This document shows positions 21,589-32,852 of a stretch of 48,961 nt of DNA, one piece after another. The stretch comes from Hyphomicrobiales bacterium (GTDB taxonomy: Bacteria; Pseudomonadota; Alphaproteobacteria; Rhizobiales; Rhizobiaceae). The stretch covers positions 1 through 48,961 of the forward strand of contig JAALLE010000020.1 of the NCBI GenBank assembly GCA_011087605.1, in the 5' to 3' direction. Made by a program: the position numbers and the translations under genes. The notes beneath the pieces are model-generated. The model saw only the letters and a program-made list of their open reading frames with translations, was not told the origin of the DNA and ran no database searches. The stretch's first letter is position 1, and each line of letters starts with the position of its first letter.

Positions 21589-22677
21589 TTAACCTACGTG
21601 CACCTGAACCAGATCAGCCAGTCTTACCGCCGCATCAGCCACGCCCGCCTTTTTGGCGTTTTCAGCCTGTATTGCAAGGGTTTGGGGATGTTTCATGGCG
21701 CTGGAAAGCAATTTAGCCAGTTTTTCCGGTGTTAGATCTTTTTGGCGCACCAGAAGTGCACCTTCGGCATCTGCCAGATGGGCAGCGTTGGCCCCCTGAT
21801 CGTCATCCAGCGCTCCAGGCAAGGGCACCAATATGCTGGGGCATCCAATCAGCGCCAGTTCGCTAACTGAAGATGCTCCGGCCCGACAAATAACGAGATG
21901 GGACTGGGCGATGCGACCGGGCATATCAGTGAAGAAGTCGCTGACTTCGGCATCCACATTGAGCTTTGACAAGCCGGCACGCACCTGATTGGCATCCTCC
22001 GGGCGGGCCTGCAGAATGAGATTCACCCGGCTACGCAATTGATCATCCAACAGGGCCAGCGCGGCAGGCATAACTTGTGAAAAAAACCGGGCACCCTGAC
22101 TGCCACCAAACACCAATAGCTTGAACGGACCGGTCAGAGTGTGCGGCACATAGGGCTGAAGAGCCGCCTGGTGCGCGATGTCACGTAACGGATTTCCTGT
22201 CACCGTCACCGGGGCGCTCTCGGGATGCTGTTCGCCTTCAAGCGCAAATCCGGTTGCAATGGCCGTAACCCGCGACGCCAAAAACCGGTTGGCGCGCCCC
22301 ATAATAGCGTTTTGCTCGTGTAGGATCGCCGGATGTCCCTTGTGAGCTGCTGCCAGCAGCGGTGGCACAGTCGGATATCCACCAAAACCAACCACGGCGT
22401 GTGGTTTGACTCGGGCCAGAAGACGACGCGACATAAAATAGCCACTGGCCAGCCGGTACAGGGTCCGCAGTAAAGCCAGCGGATTTTTTCCGGCAAATGT
22501 TGCAGAAGGAATGATATGCACTTGATCAGCAGGAAAACTGTCGACAAATTTTTTGGCGCGCGGATCGGTCGCCAGATGAACCGACCAGCCGCGTTGCTGC
22601 ATCTCCTGGGCAAGGGCCTGGGCCGGAAACAGATGTCCCCCGGTTCCACCAGCTGATAGCAATACTGTCTTGTTCAT
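21589..22677 (-). CDS. murG: UDP-GlcNAc:lipid I GlcNAc transferase MurG
   Basis: A GT28 glycosyltransferase on the inner face of the membrane that turns lipid I into lipid II. Motifs: GGTGGHLFPAQALAQEM at the N-terminus, HEQNAIMGRANRFLA in the acceptor region, VFGGSQGARFFSQ in the interdomain region, and CRAGASSVSELALIGCPSILVPLPGALDDDQ for UDP-GlcNAc binding. The 362 residues are normal. It lies four bases after ftsW. Confidence 0.97.
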   Translation of the reverse strand: MNKTVLLSAGGTGGHLFPAQALAQEMQQRGWSVHLATDPRAKKFVDSFPADQVHIIPSATFAGKNPLALLRTLYRLASGYFMSRRLLARVKPHAVVGFGGYPTVPPLLAAAHKGHPAILHEQNAIMGRANRFLASRVTAIATGFALEGEQHPESAPVTVTGNPLRDIAHQAALQPYVPHTLTGPFKLLVFGGSQGARFFSQVMPAALALLDDQLRSRVNLILQARPEDANQVRAGLSKLNVDAEVSDFFTDMPGRIAQSHLVICRAGASSVSELALIGCPSILVPLPGALDDDQGANAAHLADAEGALLVRQKDLTPEKLAKLLSSAMKHPQTLAIQAENAKKAGVADAAVRLADLVQVHVG

Positions 22678-22681
22678 GAGA

Positions 22682-23851
22682 TCAAGCCGCAGTTGGAGAA
22701 ACCGCCAACTGTCCCGACGGAACGGTATGCACCGAAGGTCGTCGGTAGCTTTCAGCCCGCTTGCGGCTCAGCGCCAGAACCAGCCCCATGCCCAGCGCAA
22801 CTGCCATCATCGATGATCCACCATAGGAGATGAAAGGCAATGTCATGCCCTTGGCTGGCATCAAACGTAGATTTACGCAAATATTTATGATCGCCTGAAA
22901 CCCGAACATAAGCACCAGACCCGACAGGGCGAGTTGTACAAATCGATCGCGCTCCCGCAACCCGTGATAAAGCCCCCTCAACACGATGAACGCAAATGTC
23001 GCAACCAGCGCCATTACCAGAATGACCCCGAATTCCTCGGCAGCCACCGAAAAGATGAAGTCGGTGTGACTGTCGGGCAGTCCGTATTTCACCTGACCTT
23101 CTCCCGGTCCGCGTCCGAACCAACCACCTGTGGTGATGGCCTCCAGTCCACGGTCAACCTGAAAATTGTCACCGGTGCCGGTGACGAATCTGTCAATCCG
23201 GGCCGTCACATGGGGTATCGTCAAATAGGCACCAGCAAAGCCCAAAACGCCCAATCCGCCGAGCAGAACAATCCAGACCCATGGCATTCCGGCCATGAAG
23301 AACATGGTGCCCCAGATCAGCGCAAGCAGGACGGTTTGGCCAAAGTCTGGCTGCGTTACCAGCAGACCGGCGCAGGCGCCAAACAACATAATCGAAATCA
23401 AGTTGCAGGGAATATCCGGTCGCTTGGTGCTTTCGGCAAACAAGAACGCGGTTACCACAACAAATACCGGTTTGAGGAATTCCGATGGCTGCAACAGGAA
23501 CGAACCAACAGCCAGCCAGCGGGTTGCGCCTTTGGCCGAATATCCGATCAAGGGCAGCGCCAGCAGCGCCAGGAAAGTGCCCAATAGCATCAACAAAGAC
23601 AGGCGCTTGACCTGTTTAAGATTCAAAAATGATGTGCTGATCAGGATTATCAAGGCCGGCAGCAAAAACACCGCATGACGTTTGACAAAGTGAAAACTGT
23701 CGGGAATGCCGAGCCGCGCCGTCACCGATGGGCTTGCCGATAACGACAGCAGGAAACCGCTGGCAAGCAGCAGCAGCGCCGCAGACAGCAGATACTTATC
23801 GACCGTCCACCACCAATCCGAAACCGGGCTTTTTCTGGCACGTGACATCAT
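22682..23851 (-). CDS. ftsW: Peptidoglycan glycosyltransferase FtsW
   Basis: A SEDS-family polymerase that, with FtsI, builds septal glycan strands. About ten membrane helices are visible, with the SEDS signatures RWLAVGSFLLQPSEFLK, GLPDSHTDFIFSVAAEEFG and, near the C-terminus, LPFISYGGSSMMAVALGMG. I start at ATG 23851 (389 aa), which has GAGGA eight bases upstream and follows murD by four bases; an upstream TTG at 23866 is unlikely. Confidence 0.96.
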   Translation of the reverse strand: MMSRARKSPVSDWWWTVDKYLLSAALLLLASGFLLSLSASPSVTARLGIPDSFHFVKRHAVFLLPALIILISTSFLNLKQVKRLSLLMLLGTFLALLALPLIGYSAKGATRWLAVGSFLLQPSEFLKPVFVVVTAFLFAESTKRPDIPCNLISIMLFGACAGLLVTQPDFGQTVLLALIWGTMFFMAGMPWVWIVLLGGLGVLGFAGAYLTIPHVTARIDRFVTGTGDNFQVDRGLEAITTGGWFGRGPGEGQVKYGLPDSHTDFIFSVAAEEFGVILVMALVATFAFIVLRGLYHGLRERDRFVQLALSGLVLMFGFQAIINICVNLRLMPAKGMTLPFISYGGSSMMAVALGMGLVLALSRKRAESYRRPSVHTVPSGQLAVSPTAA

Positions 23852-23855
23852 AGGC

Positions 23856-25271
23856 TCAGTCCTCAATTCCTTTAAAACCTTCCAAAGCGCTTACAGCATC
23901 CTTGAAGGCGTCTCCCCGAATTTCAAAATTGGCATACTGATCGAAACTCGCCGCCGCCGGGGAAAGCAAGACGACTGCACTCTCGGTTTTCTTTGCTGCA
24001 TCCTTCGCAGCATCCTTCGCAGCATCGCTCGCCGCATGGTTAACGGCTTGTTGCAGTGTGCCAGCAATTTCATAAGGAATCGTATCCCCGAGCTGGGCGG
24101 CAAACATTCCCGCGGCTTCTCCAATCAGATAGGCCTTTTCGATCCGGGAGAAGTGAGGCGCAAGCGTTTCGATTCCCCCCTCTTTGGCCAGCCCACCGGC
24201 GATCCAGTGAACTTTGTCGAAGCTGGAAAGTGCGGGGGCGGCGGCCTCCGCATTTGTGGCTTTTGAATCATTGATAAAAAGAACAGGCCCGACAGTCCCC
24301 ACCTGCTCCATGCGATGAGCCAGACCAGGAAACGTACGAAACCCGTTCAATACGTCCTCATTCGACAGGCCAAGCGACTGGCAGACCGCAAGGCAAGCGG
24401 CGGCATTTTGGCCATTATGTTGTCCACGTAGTGATCCGATGCCCGACAGGGGGATGACCGGTTCGCCCGCCTCATCAAGCAGATCCGAACCATCAAATCC
24501 GATATCGGAGCCCGAAACCGGGGTACCAGAAATGCGAAGCACAGGCGTTTTATCATTCTCAATTTTTTCTGCGGCCTGACGGCAGAAATCGTCATCCATG
24601 CTGACGACGGCAATATCGCTTGCCGCCACCAGACGTTGCTTGATGGCCGCATAGTTTTCAAACGTTCCGTGGCGTTCCAGATGGTCCGGAGTAACGTTTA
24701 ACAAGACACCAACATGGGCGTGCAACGACGGCGCGAGATCTATTTGATAGGAGGAGCACTCCACCACATAAACCTGATTGGCAGGATTTTCGCTGAGCGG
24801 GTCGAGAGCGAGGACCGCACGGCCGATATTGCCGCCCATCTGAACATTCCGACCAGCACTCGACAGAACATGGGCAATCAGCGCCGTCGTTGTCGACTTG
24901 CCATTGGTTCCGGTGATCGCCACGAACGGAGCCCTGCGCCCCTGTTTTTGCATCATGCGCGAAAACAGTTCGATATCGCCGATAACTTCCACCCCGGCAC
25001 GAACCGCCAGATCAACCGACCAATGTGGTTGGGGATGGGTCAAAGGCACGCCTGGTGCCAATATCAGGGCCTGGTAATCCCCCCAGTCAATTTCGCGCAA
25101 ATCACCGGTTGGAATACCAATTTGATGCGCCTTTTCAACGCTTGCCGGGTTGTCGTCAAAAGCAACCAATTTCGCCCCGCCGGCCTGCAACGCCCGCGCG
25201 GTGATCAGCCCCGAACCGCCAAGCCCGAACAGCGCAACCTTTTGCCCTTCAAAAAGTGTAACTGGAATCAT
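23856..25271 (-). CDS. murD: UDP-N-acetylmuramoylalanine--D-glutamate ligase MurD
   Basis: Adds D-Glu to UDP-MurNAc-L-Ala. It has the N-terminal [21 protein letters not shown], the ATP loop [37 protein letters not shown] and [16 protein letters not shown]. The 471 residues fit. Two oddities lie near the C-terminus. A tandem 12-base repeat (23998-24021, with a degenerate third unit) encodes an Ala/Lys/Asp run [14 protein letters not shown] (about residues 413-426) not expected in the family. The usual SPACASFD motif reads SPAAASFD. Both are likely tolerated, because the catalytic core is intact. Confidence 0.96.
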   Translation of the reverse strand: MIPVTLFEGQKVALFGLGGSGLITARALQAGGAKLVAFDDNPASVEKAHQIGIPTGDLREIDWGDYQALILAPGVPLTHPQPHWSVDLAVRAGVEVIGDIELFSRMMQKQGRRAPFVAITGTNGKSTTTALIAHVLSSAGRNVQMGGNIGRAVLALDPLSENPANQVYVVECSSYQIDLAPSLHAHVGVLLNVTPDHLERHGTFENYAAIKQRLVAASDIAVVSMDDDFCRQAAEKIENDKTPVLRISGTPVSGSDIGFDGSDLLDEAGEPVIPLSGIGSLRGQHNGQNAAACLAVCQSLGLSNEDVLNGFRTFPGLAHRMEQVGTVGPVLFINDSKATNAEAAAPALSSFDKVHWIAGGLAKEGGIETLAPHFSRIEKAYLIGEAAGMFAAQLGDTIPYEIAGTLQQAVNHAASDAAKDAAKDAAKKTESAVVLLSPAAASFDQYANFEIRGDAFKDAVSALEGFKGIED

Positions 25272-25279
25272 ATGGCCGG

Positions 25280-26386
25280 TTATCGCAGTTTGAGGGTTGC
25301 AAGTCCGGCAAGTGCTAACATGATGGAAATAATCCAGAACCGGATCACAACCTGGCTCTCCGTCCAGCCCAATTGCTCAAAATGATGATGGATTGGTGCC
25401 ATCTTGAATACCCGCTTACCGGTCATTTTGAATGATCCCACCTGAATGATCACTGATAGCGCTTCCATTACAAATAGACCGCCAATGATCATCAAAACGA
25501 TTTCATGTTTGGCAGCAACCGCAATCGTTCCCAACATGCCGCCAAGCGCCAGAGAGCCCGTATCGCCCATAAAGATCGCAGCCGGAGGAGCGTTAAACCA
25601 CAGAAATCCAAGGCCGGCGCCAATCACTGCGCCACAAATGATGGCCAGTTCACCTGTGCCCAATACGAAGTGAATCTGCAGATAATCGGCAAACACTTTG
25701 TTACCCGCCAGATAGGCAATGACGCCAAAGGAAGCTGCCGCGATCATTACCGGCACAATTGCCAGCCCGTCCAATCCATCGGTCAGATTGACCGCGTTGC
25801 CAGCCCCAACAATCACGAAGGCACCGAAAAAGATGAAGAACCAGCCCAGATGCAGGACCAGGTTTTTAAAGAACGGGAAGGTCAGCGCACTCGACATATC
25901 AACACCCGAGACGGATGAGGTCTGATCGCCGAGCATCATGATTACCGCGCAGGCGATGCCGGCGATGATAAATTCAAGCAGCAGGCGCATACGCCCCGAA
26001 AATCCACCGTGACTGGCCTTCTTGACCTTCAGATAATCGTCGTAAAATCCGATACCGCCAAATGACAGGGTGACCAGCAGCACGGTCCAGACATAGACAC
26101 TCGACAAGTCTGCCCAAATCAAGGTTGAGCCGACAAGACCGACAAGGATCATGAGGCCTCCCATCGTCGGTGTTCCAGCTTTTTTGAAATGTGTGGTCGG
26201 GCCGTCCGCCCGGATTGGCTGCCCCTTCTTCTGCCGCCCACGCAGCGAACGAATGATCTGCGGCCCAAACAGAAAGACAATCAACACAGACGTAAACAGC
26301 GCTCCACCGGTTCGAAACGTGATGTAGCGAAACACATTGAGCAGGGGAATCTGATTTCCAAATTCGGTTGCGAGATAATGAAGCAT
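25280..26386 (-). CDS. mraY: Phospho-N-acetylmuramoyl-pentapeptide transferase MraY
   Basis: The polytopic enzyme that moves phospho-MurNAc-pentapeptide onto undecaprenyl phosphate to give lipid I. Ten helices are expected. Conserved pieces include [22 protein letters not shown] (one of the Asp pairs), [13 protein letters not shown], the catalytic loop [14 protein letters not shown] and the three-His signature [11 protein letters not shown]. The 368 residues are typical. AGGAAAAT precedes the ATG. Confidence 0.97.
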   Translation of the reverse strand: MLHYLATEFGNQIPLLNVFRYITFRTGGALFTSVLIVFLFGPQIIRSLRGRQKKGQPIRADGPTTHFKKAGTPTMGGLMILVGLVGSTLIWADLSSVYVWTVLLVTLSFGGIGFYDDYLKVKKASHGGFSGRMRLLLEFIIAGIACAVIMMLGDQTSSVSGVDMSSALTFPFFKNLVLHLGWFFIFFGAFVIVGAGNAVNLTDGLDGLAIVPVMIAAASFGVIAYLAGNKVFADYLQIHFVLGTGELAIICGAVIGAGLGFLWFNAPPAAIFMGDTGSLALGGMLGTIAVAAKHEIVLMIIGGLFVMEALSVIIQVGSFKMTGKRVFKMAPIHHHFEQLGWTESQVVIRFWIISIMLALAGLATLKLR

Positions 26387-26434
26387 ATTTTCCTGTCCGG
26401 CGAATTGACCGCCTGATATTTCCCTATGATGCGC

Positions 26435-27862
26435 CTACGACGCGTTAAGCTGTTTCTGGTCGGCGTTTATCAGTGCATCTATGAATTTTGCAAACTTCAT
26501 CCCCAGAGACGCCTTGGCCATGACCACATCACCACCGCGCAATTCGGCGCAGACCAGGGGCGCCAGTTCGTCAATGGTTTGTTTGTGGACGGCGATGGCG
26601 CGGAGCGACAGCGCTTCCTGCAGCGATTTCATTTCCGGGCCAGCAAGAAACACCTTGTCGACATCGGCCGCCAATATCGGTTCTTCAAGACCTGCATGGA
26701 ACTGTGATGACAGTGGCCCGAGTTCAAGCATATCGCCCAACACCGCAATGCGGCGGCCATTGCCCTTGATCGGAGCATTTGCCAGCAATTCCAGCGCTGC
26801 CCGCATGCTGGTCGGATTGGCATTGTAGCTTTCATCAATCAGCACCAGGCGGTTTTCACCCGTGCCAATCGTGTGCCGTTCTCCCCTGCCCTTGACCGGT
26901 TTCATATCTGCCACCGCCAGACCAGCACGCGCCAGATCAGCACCGGTCAGCTTACATGCCGCCAAAACACCCAGGATGTTTTGCGCAATGTGGCGGCCCG
27001 GAGCGCCAACTTTAACGACAACATCATCTCCCAGGATGGTTGCCGTCAGGCAGGAACAGGACCCGTGCAGCACAAGTTTGGACAAGTGAGCATCGCATCC
27101 TTCGGCTTCTCCAAACGTATATATGTTCTCAACACCAGCTTCCGCAGCCCAATTTCGAAGCAGGTCCAGCCTTTCATCATCGCCGTTTATCAGGGCAACA
27201 CCACCGGGCTCAACACCTTGAAAAATTTCAGCTTTTGCTCGCGCAATTTCATCCACACTGGCAAATGCACCAAGATGTACCGCCGCAACATTCATCACCA
27301 TAGCCACATCGGGACGCGCCATTTTTACCAACGGTGTAATCTCGCCGGGGTGGTTCATTCCAATTTCAATCACGGCAAAATCCGTGTCCTGTGGCATCCG
27401 CGCCAATGTCAGCGGCACGCCCCAGTGGTTGTTGAATGAAGCAACGGCCGCATGAACTTTACCAGACGGAGCAAGGGCTGTTCTCAGCGCTTCTTTGGTG
27501 GTGGTTTTGCCAACACTGCCGGTTACTGCGATCACTTTTGCCCCGGTACGGCTTCGCGCAGCAATACCCAGACGTTCCAGCGCACCCAACACATCATCGA
27601 CCACAAGCAACGGGCCGGTTTCTCCGGTCAGTCGATCACTCCAGTCTTCGCTGACCACACTGACTGCACCGCCATTGGCAAAAGCTGAAGCGACAAATTT
27701 ATGACCATCATGAAGATCGCCCTTGATGGCGAAATAGGCTTCGCCAGGTTTTATGGTCCTGCTGTCAATTGAAATGCCGCTAATACCATCTGGCAAATCG
27801 CCAATCGCCCGCGCCTGCATCACGTCGCAAAGTAATTCACTGGTCCAGAGCAAGTCAGTCAT
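26435..27862 (-). CDS. murF: UDP-MurNAc-tripeptide--D-Ala-D-Ala ligase MurF
   Basis: Attaches the Ddl product to UDP-MurNAc-tripeptide. It has the N-terminal [21 protein letters not shown], the ATP loop [18 protein letters not shown], the [17 protein letters not shown] segment and the C-terminal [19 protein letters not shown]. The 475 residues are normal. Its ATG overlaps the murE stop (ATGA), and a 48-base gap leads to mraY. Confidence 0.97.
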   Translation of the reverse strand: MTDLLWTSELLCDVMQARAIGDLPDGISGISIDSRTIKPGEAYFAIKGDLHDGHKFVASAFANGGAVSVVSEDWSDRLTGETGPLLVVDDVLGALERLGIAARSRTGAKVIAVTGSVGKTTTKEALRTALAPSGKVHAAVASFNNHWGVPLTLARMPQDTDFAVIEIGMNHPGEITPLVKMARPDVAMVMNVAAVHLGAFASVDEIARAKAEIFQGVEPGGVALINGDDERLDLLRNWAAEAGVENIYTFGEAEGCDAHLSKLVLHGSCSCLTATILGDDVVVKVGAPGRHIAQNILGVLAACKLTGADLARAGLAVADMKPVKGRGERHTIGTGENRLVLIDESYNANPTSMRAALELLANAPIKGNGRRIAVLGDMLELGPLSSQFHAGLEEPILAADVDKVFLAGPEMKSLQEALSLRAIAVHKQTIDELAPLVCAELRGGDVVMAKASLGMKFAKFIDALINADQKQLNAS

Positions 27863-29304
27863 TTGCCCGCCTCCAGCGCCTGCGACACAACCTGGTGATC
27901 GGAAAACGGCAGTGTCTGTGTGCCGACAATCTGCCCTTCTTCGTGCCCTTTTCCGGCCACGACAAGAGAATCACCCGCCCGCAATTGATCGACAGCGTGT
28001 TTGATCGCCGCGCGTCGGTCACCGATTTCGGTGGCACCTGGAACTGCTGCAAGTATCTGGGCACGCACGGCAGCGGCATCTTCAGTTCTTGGATTATCAT
28101 CGGTCACAATGACAAGATCCGCCAGCCGATGGGCAATCTCGCCCATGATCGGGCGCTTTCCCTGATCCCGGTCTCCACCGCAGCCGAATACAAGGACCAG
28201 CTTGCCGGTCGTATAGGGTTTCAGTGCCTTGAGGACATTTTCCAGTGCCTCCGGCTTGTGGGCATAATCCACATAAGCAGGTGCTCCGTCACCTGTCTGG
28301 CCGATCAATTCCAACCGCCCGGACGCTCCTTTGAGACTTTCAAGCGACGCCAGCACTGCCGCTGCATCGCTGCCGGTTGAAATCGCCAGACCCGCAGCAA
28401 CCAGCGCATTGGCCATCTGGAATTCCCCGGCCAATGGCAATTCAACCCGAAACATCCTGCCTTCATGAACGACTTCAGCGATTTGCGCGTGGCGATGCTG
28501 TTCCAACCTCTTTAGACACAGATAATCACCCTTGCGCCCAACGGTGTTTACGTTCAACCCGCGCTGACCGGCAGCGGCAATCACCGGCTCACTGAACAGA
28601 TCATCAGCGAAAATCACCGCCGACTGGTCTGATACCAACAGCGTATCGAACAACCGCAGCTTTGCCGCCAGATATTCGTCCATATCCGCGTGATAATCGA
28701 GATGATCGCGGCCCAGATTGGTGAACCCGCCAGCTGCCAGCTTCACCCCGTCCAGCCGCCGTTGATCAAGTCCGTGGGACGACGCTTCCATCGAACAATG
28801 GGTGACATCGCCACCAGCAAGCTCAGCAAGCAATTGGTGCAACCGCACCGGATCGGGCGTGGTCAAAGATCCGTAATCCTCGCGCCCCGGCGCAAATACA
28901 CCGGTTGTTCCGATCATCGCAGCCTGACAGCCCAGTTGCTGCCAAATCTGGCGCAGAAATGAGGCCACCGACGTCTTGCCGGCCGTGCCGGTGACAGCCG
29001 CCATAATCTCAGGTTGGCTTGCGTAAAATTGTGCCGCAGCCAGCGCGATGGCGCGGCGCACATCATCAGATCGAACCACCGGCACATCAGTAGAGCCACC
29101 AATATCCGCGTCGTTTGAAACGAGAAGCGCAACCGCTCCGGACTGCAATGCGGACGGAACGAAAGCTGAGCCATCAACGTTTGATCCAGACATAGCGGCA
29201 AACAACATGCCCGGTTTCACCTGTCTGGAATCGACCGTAAGACCGGAGATTTCGACATCTCCTGTTCGCCTGACATCGGGTCCAAAAATCTTGCTCAACA
29301 GCAT
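27859..29304 (-). CDS. murE: UDP-MurNAc-L-Ala-D-Glu--meso-DAP ligase MurE
   Basis: Adds the third stem residue. The motif DNPR in [11 protein letters not shown] marks a meso-diaminopimelate enzyme rather than a lysine one. Other motifs are [20 protein letters not shown], the ATP loop [16 protein letters not shown] and [16 protein letters not shown] start at the Met at 29304 (MLLSKIFG, 481 aa); the longer frame to 29373 would add 23 residues inside the end of ftsI and lacks a ribosome site. The chosen start has only a weak AAAGAG, and the gap to ftsI is 25 bases. Confidence 0.95.
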   Translation of the reverse strand: MLLSKIFGPDVRRTGDVEISGLTVDSRQVKPGMLFAAMSGSNVDGSAFVPSALQSGAVALLVSNDADIGGSTDVPVVRSDDVRRAIALAAAQFYASQPEIMAAVTGTAGKTSVASFLRQIWQQLGCQAAMIGTTGVFAPGREDYGSLTTPDPVRLHQLLAELAGGDVTHCSMEASSHGLDQRRLDGVKLAAGGFTNLGRDHLDYHADMDEYLAAKLRLFDTLLVSDQSAVIFADDLFSEPVIAAAGQRGLNVNTVGRKGDYLCLKRLEQHRHAQIAEVVHEGRMFRVELPLAGEFQMANALVAAGLAISTGSDAAAVLASLESLKGASGRLELIGQTGDGAPAYVDYAHKPEALENVLKALKPYTTGKLVLVFGCGGDRDQGKRPIMGEIAHRLADLVIVTDDNPRTEDAAAVRAQILAAVPGATEIGDRRAAIKHAVDQLRAGDSLVVAGKGHEEGQIVGTQTLPFSDHQVVSQALEAGK

Positions 29305-29329
29305 TTGTGCAGCGCTCTTTAATATTATT

Positions 29330-31063
29330 TCATCGCCGATACGACGACAAAGTGGCGGTATCACGAACTTCAAAATCAGGTTGAATGCCCAACACCGGAG
29401 CAGACCGCTTGATAATGTTGGCGACTGAAGGGGCGGCGTTCATACCGGCGGTTGCGTATACCTGACCCTTTTCAGGTTTTGGTTCATCGACAATCACCAA
29501 AACAACATATTGCGGATCATTGACCGGGAATGTGGACAAAAACGCATTGAACCGATGTTTGTTGGAATAGCGCCCTTTGATCACCTTTTCAGCGGTTCCG
29601 GTTTTACCTCCTACCAGATATCCGGGCACTTCAGCGCGCCTGCCGGAGCCCTTCACAACATTGAGGCGCAACAAATAGCGCATTGTGTCGGAGGTTTGCC
29701 GGTTGAGGACCTGACGGGCCAGCGCGTCAGCTTCATCGGTTGAGCGGGGAAACAATGTCGGCGGTATCAGCTTGCCACCATTGACCAAAGCTGCGGCAGC
29801 AACAGCCGTCTGCAAGGGAGTTGTCGAAATGCCATGGCCGTAGGAAATGGTAATCGAATTGACCTTTTTCCATTTCTTGGGCTGGGTTGGCCGGGCAATT
29901 TCCGGCAGTTCCAAACCTTCCATTTTGGTCAGCAGCCCCATGCGGGTGAGGAACTCCTGATGTCCCTTGATGCCGACAACATCAGCCATTTTAGCGGTGC
30001 CGATATTGGACGAATAGATGAACACTTCGGGCACCGACAATATGCGTTTTTTGCCGTGAAAATCGGTGATCCGAAAACGCCCGATGCGAATTGGATTGCG
30101 CGCATCAAACCGGTCACGAAGGTTGACCTTGCCGCTATCCAGCGCCATCGCGGTTGTGAAAGTCTTGAACGTTGAGCCCATTTCAAAGAGCCCTGCCGAC
30201 ATCCGGTTCAGGCGATCTTTTTTCAGCGCATCAACCGGTTTGTTAGGGTTGTAATCCGGCAGCGACGACATGGCGACAATTTCACCGGTGTGAACATTCA
30301 GCACGACCCCTGCTGCTGCAATCGCCCGGTATTTCCGCATCACCTCAACCAGCGTCTCACGAACATAATGTTGAACCCGCAAATCCACACTGAGCTTTAC
30401 CGGCTCAAGTTCTTTGTCCAATGCAAAGCCTGATTTATGCAACTGGCGCAACCAGGAATCATCGAGGTGTTTCTCAACTCCTGCTATGCCCTGATTGTCA
30501 ATATTCGTGTGGCCCAGAATGTGGGAAGCGGTTTCGCTGGCAGGATAAAATCTTTGACTTTCGGGGCGAAACCCCACTCCGGGAAGTCCAAGCGCCAGAA
30601 TGTCTGCCTGTTGGCGCGGTGTAATCTCCCGCTTGATCCATACAAATCCCTGCCCGCTCTTAAGCTTGCGCATGGTGCTTTTGTATTCGAGCTCCGGCAA
30701 AACGGTCACAAGAGCCTCGTAAATCTCGTTTGGTCGCTCGATGATTTTCGGCTCCGCAAACAACGACTGAACCTCGATATCGAGTGCCATTATCTGGCCG
30801 TTGCGATCGAGAATTTTTGGACGTGCTGCTGTCAGCGCTGTGTCGACATTGCGGCGCACTGTCCGCCCTTCATTGCCATTCATGCCCAAATAAATCAGCC
30901 GGCCCTGAATGATGACGAACAGGGCGGCGATTCCAAACATGACAACAAAAATGCGGTCGCGCGCCTGAACAGTCACGTCAGCCGACTCATATCTGGTGCG
31001 ACCACCTGAAAAGTTCAACTTGTTCGACAATGCGGAGATTGCCCTGAGACATTTGCCAATCAA
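29330..31063 (-). CDS. ftsI: Septal transpeptidase FtsI (PBP3)
   Basis: A class B penicillin-binding protein that cross-links septal peptidoglycan, anchored by one membrane span (about 38-58). A non-catalytic pedestal precedes the transpeptidase domain. Active-site motifs are STFK (Ser297-Lys300), SSN (351-353) and KTG (487-489). The 577 residues are normal. The start codon is TTG, overlapping the ftsL stop as TTGA, with no Met before residue 42. Initiation should therefore be weak and coupled to ftsL. Confidence 0.96.
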   Translation of the reverse strand: MIGKCLRAISALSNKLNFSGGRTRYESADVTVQARDRIFVVMFGIAALFVIIQGRLIYLGMNGNEGRTVRRNVDTALTAARPKILDRNGQIMALDIEVQSLFAEPKIIERPNEIYEALVTVLPELEYKSTMRKLKSGQGFVWIKREITPRQQADILALGLPGVGFRPESQRFYPASETASHILGHTNIDNQGIAGVEKHLDDSWLRQLHKSGFALDKELEPVKLSVDLRVQHYVRETLVEVMRKYRAIAAAGVVLNVHTGEIVAMSSLPDYNPNKPVDALKKDRLNRMSAGLFEMGSTFKTFTTAMALDSGKVNLRDRFDARNPIRIGRFRITDFHGKKRILSVPEVFIYSSNIGTAKMADVVGIKGHQEFLTRMGLLTKMEGLELPEIARPTQPKKWKKVNSITISYGHGISTTPLQTAVAAAALVNGGKLIPPTLFPRSTDEADALARQVLNRQTSDTMRYLLRLNVVKGSGRRAEVPGYLVGGKTGTAEKVIKGRYSNKHRFNAFLSTFPVNDPQYVVLVIVDEPKPEKGQVYATAGMNAAPSVANIIKRSAPVLGIQPDFEVRDTATLSSYRR

Positions 31064-31446
31064 TTTTCCGATGCCTTCTGTATGAGGTCGCCGATACCTC
31101 CTGTGGTTAGTTCCTCACCCTCGCCTGCTTGTCGCGTATCTACGTCGATCTCAACTTTTGGGCGTATGTCGGGCAGTTCAGACGGGTCGATTATCTGGAA
31201 GGCTTCCATCGGCTTCAGCATCAACTGATCGGAAAACTGTGCAGCGATTGCCTCCAGCCTCGACGGCCCCGTCTCCAGCGCCCAATCGGCCTGCAACAGA
31301 GAAATTTTTCGCTTTTGGGCGCCAATCTGAGCCTTCAGCGTCCTCAATTCCTTGGCAGAAAGTTCCGCCTCATGTTTGATTTGGAAGGTATAAATTGCAC
31401 CGGCAACTGCAACGCCGAGCAAGATTGCATCGGTAATTCGGATCAT
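31060..31446 (-). CDS. ftsL: Cell division protein FtsL
   Basis: A small bitopic divisome protein. The short cytoplasmic tail is followed by one span ([17 protein letters not shown], about 7-23), then a coiled-coil-like helix ([28 protein letters not shown], split here by the text only) with leucine spacing, and an acidic disordered tail. It is assigned by position between rsmH and ftsI as well as by topology, since FtsL sequences diverge widely. It overlaps both neighbours by four bases. Confidence 0.9.
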   Translation of the reverse strand: MIRITDAILLGVAVAGAIYTFQIKHEAELSAKELRTLKAQIGAQKRKISLLQADWALETGPSRLEAIAAQFSDQLMLKPMEAFQIIDPSELPDIRPKVEIDVDTRQAGEGEELTTGGIGDLIQKASEN

Positions 31447-32456
31447 GCCGGCCTCCCTGCAGAAACAACATCGGCCAATCGCGGCAGGCCAAATACCGAA
31501 CGGTCATCGCTGCCAACCGGTGCATCGGTTCGTACCGCGGCGCGTAATTTTGCCGACCTTGAACGGGGATTCTGTTCACTCTCTTCTCTCGATGCTGCCA
31601 AAGCGCCCCGTTTGACCTGTTGAAAGGTAAGGGGAGCATTTTGCGCTTCGGGCAGATGACGCGAGCCACCTGATTGTTCGGCCCGGTCTTTGAAGAACCG
31701 CTTGACCAGTCTGTCTTCCAATGAGTGGAAGGTCACAATAACCAATCGCCCACCGGGTTTTAAAATACGTTCCGCTGCCAGCAACGCGTCTGCCAGTTCC
31801 TCAAGTTCCCGATTTACGAATATCCTCAGCGCCTGAAACGTACGCGTCGCCGGGTGAATACGGTCCTTTGGCTTGCGGCTCAAAACTTTTTCCACGCATG
31901 CGGCCAATTGTTTAGTTGTTTCAAATGGCGCCTTGGCACGCTGCTCGACAATTTCAGCAGAAATGCGTGAGGCCTGCCTTTCCTCTCCCAATATGCCGAT
32001 AATACGTGTTAAATCAGAGCGTTGGAGAGAGTTTACAACATCAGCCGCACTGACGCCGGACTGTTCCATACGCATATCGAGAGGGCCTTCTTTCTGGAAG
32101 GAAAACCCCCGCTCTGCCTGATCGATCTGCATCGAAGACACGCCAATATCTGCAACCACACCATCAACGGCATCAAACCCGCTAGCCTTGGCCAATACAT
32201 CCAGATTAGAAAAACGGCCATGCTGCAGGGTCAGCCGACCCTCATGGATCGCCACCAAAGCAGCACCAGCAGCTATAGCATCGGGATCACGGTCGATTGC
32301 CACAACTTGCGCGCCAGCATCAAGCATTGCGCCGGTATAGCCACCTGCACCAAATGTCGCATCAATGAATACGCCACCTTCCAGGGGGGAGAGTGCTTGT
32401 AAAACCTGCGGCAACATGACCGGGATGTGGGGTGAAGATGGCACGGCATTTGGCAT
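31443..32456 (-). CDS. rsmH: 16S rRNA (cytosine1402-N4)-methyltransferase RsmH
   Basis: Methylates the P-site region of 16S rRNA; traditionally called MraW and normally the first or second dcw gene. The family start is [13 protein letters not shown] and the SAM motif is [19 protein letters not shown], followed by [16 protein letters not shown] and the C-terminal [16 protein letters not shown] start at the Met at 32456 (337 aa). The frame stays open for 58 more codons to a GTG at 32630, but that extension looks unlike the family. A GGAAT lies about 13 bases before the chosen ATG. No mraZ precedes it. Confidence 0.95.
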   Translation of the reverse strand: MPNAVPSSPHIPVMLPQVLQALSPLEGGVFIDATFGAGGYTGAMLDAGAQVVAIDRDPDAIAAGAALVAIHEGRLTLQHGRFSNLDVLAKASGFDAVDGVVADIGVSSMQIDQAERGFSFQKEGPLDMRMEQSGVSAADVVNSLQRSDLTRIIGILGEERQASRISAEIVEQRAKAPFETTKQLAACVEKVLSRKPKDRIHPATRTFQALRIFVNRELEELADALLAAERILKPGGRLVIVTFHSLEDRLVKRFFKDRAEQSGGSRHLPEAQNAPLTFQQVKRGALAASREESEQNPRSRSAKLRAAVRTDAPVGSDDRSVFGLPRLADVVSAGRPA

Positions 32457-32852
32457 GAGACGCAAATATTCCTTCGATGAGCTGTATCTTGCCCCAGCTC
32501 TCCAGTCCCGCCTGGCGGCTACGGGAAAATATCGGCCGTTTGGGCGCAGGTTGGCGAAATCTCCGAGCACTATTCGATCAAAACCCCTTTTGAAGGCGCA
32601 GAAGAAGCCTGCCTTGCGACTCGCCAGCACCGGTTAACCGAACATGAATCGATAACGTTAAGGGTTCGTTTACATTGGCCATAAATCCGCATTGTAAAAG
32701 CTTGCCAAATTCGATTGCCGGGTAACGGTTTTGGCTTCGATCCGGGGCTCCCTGACTTTCGACCAGCGCAGCCAAAAGAAGTCCGTGATTTCAGCGGAGC
32801 TGCCGGTCGATCGAAACCGATTATCGCAGCAGATGCATATTTATCTTGCGGT
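32457..32852 (-). promoter_or_regulatory. Control region of the dcw operon
   Basis: A 396-base region between the cyclase gene and rsmH with no gene of its own. At 32658-32672 a near-CtrA site (TTAA-N7-TTTA, one mismatch) sits about 200 bases before rsmH. A palindrome CGGTTAACCG lies at 32631-32640. mraZ and the TGGG repeats it binds are not seen. Confidence 0.45.
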
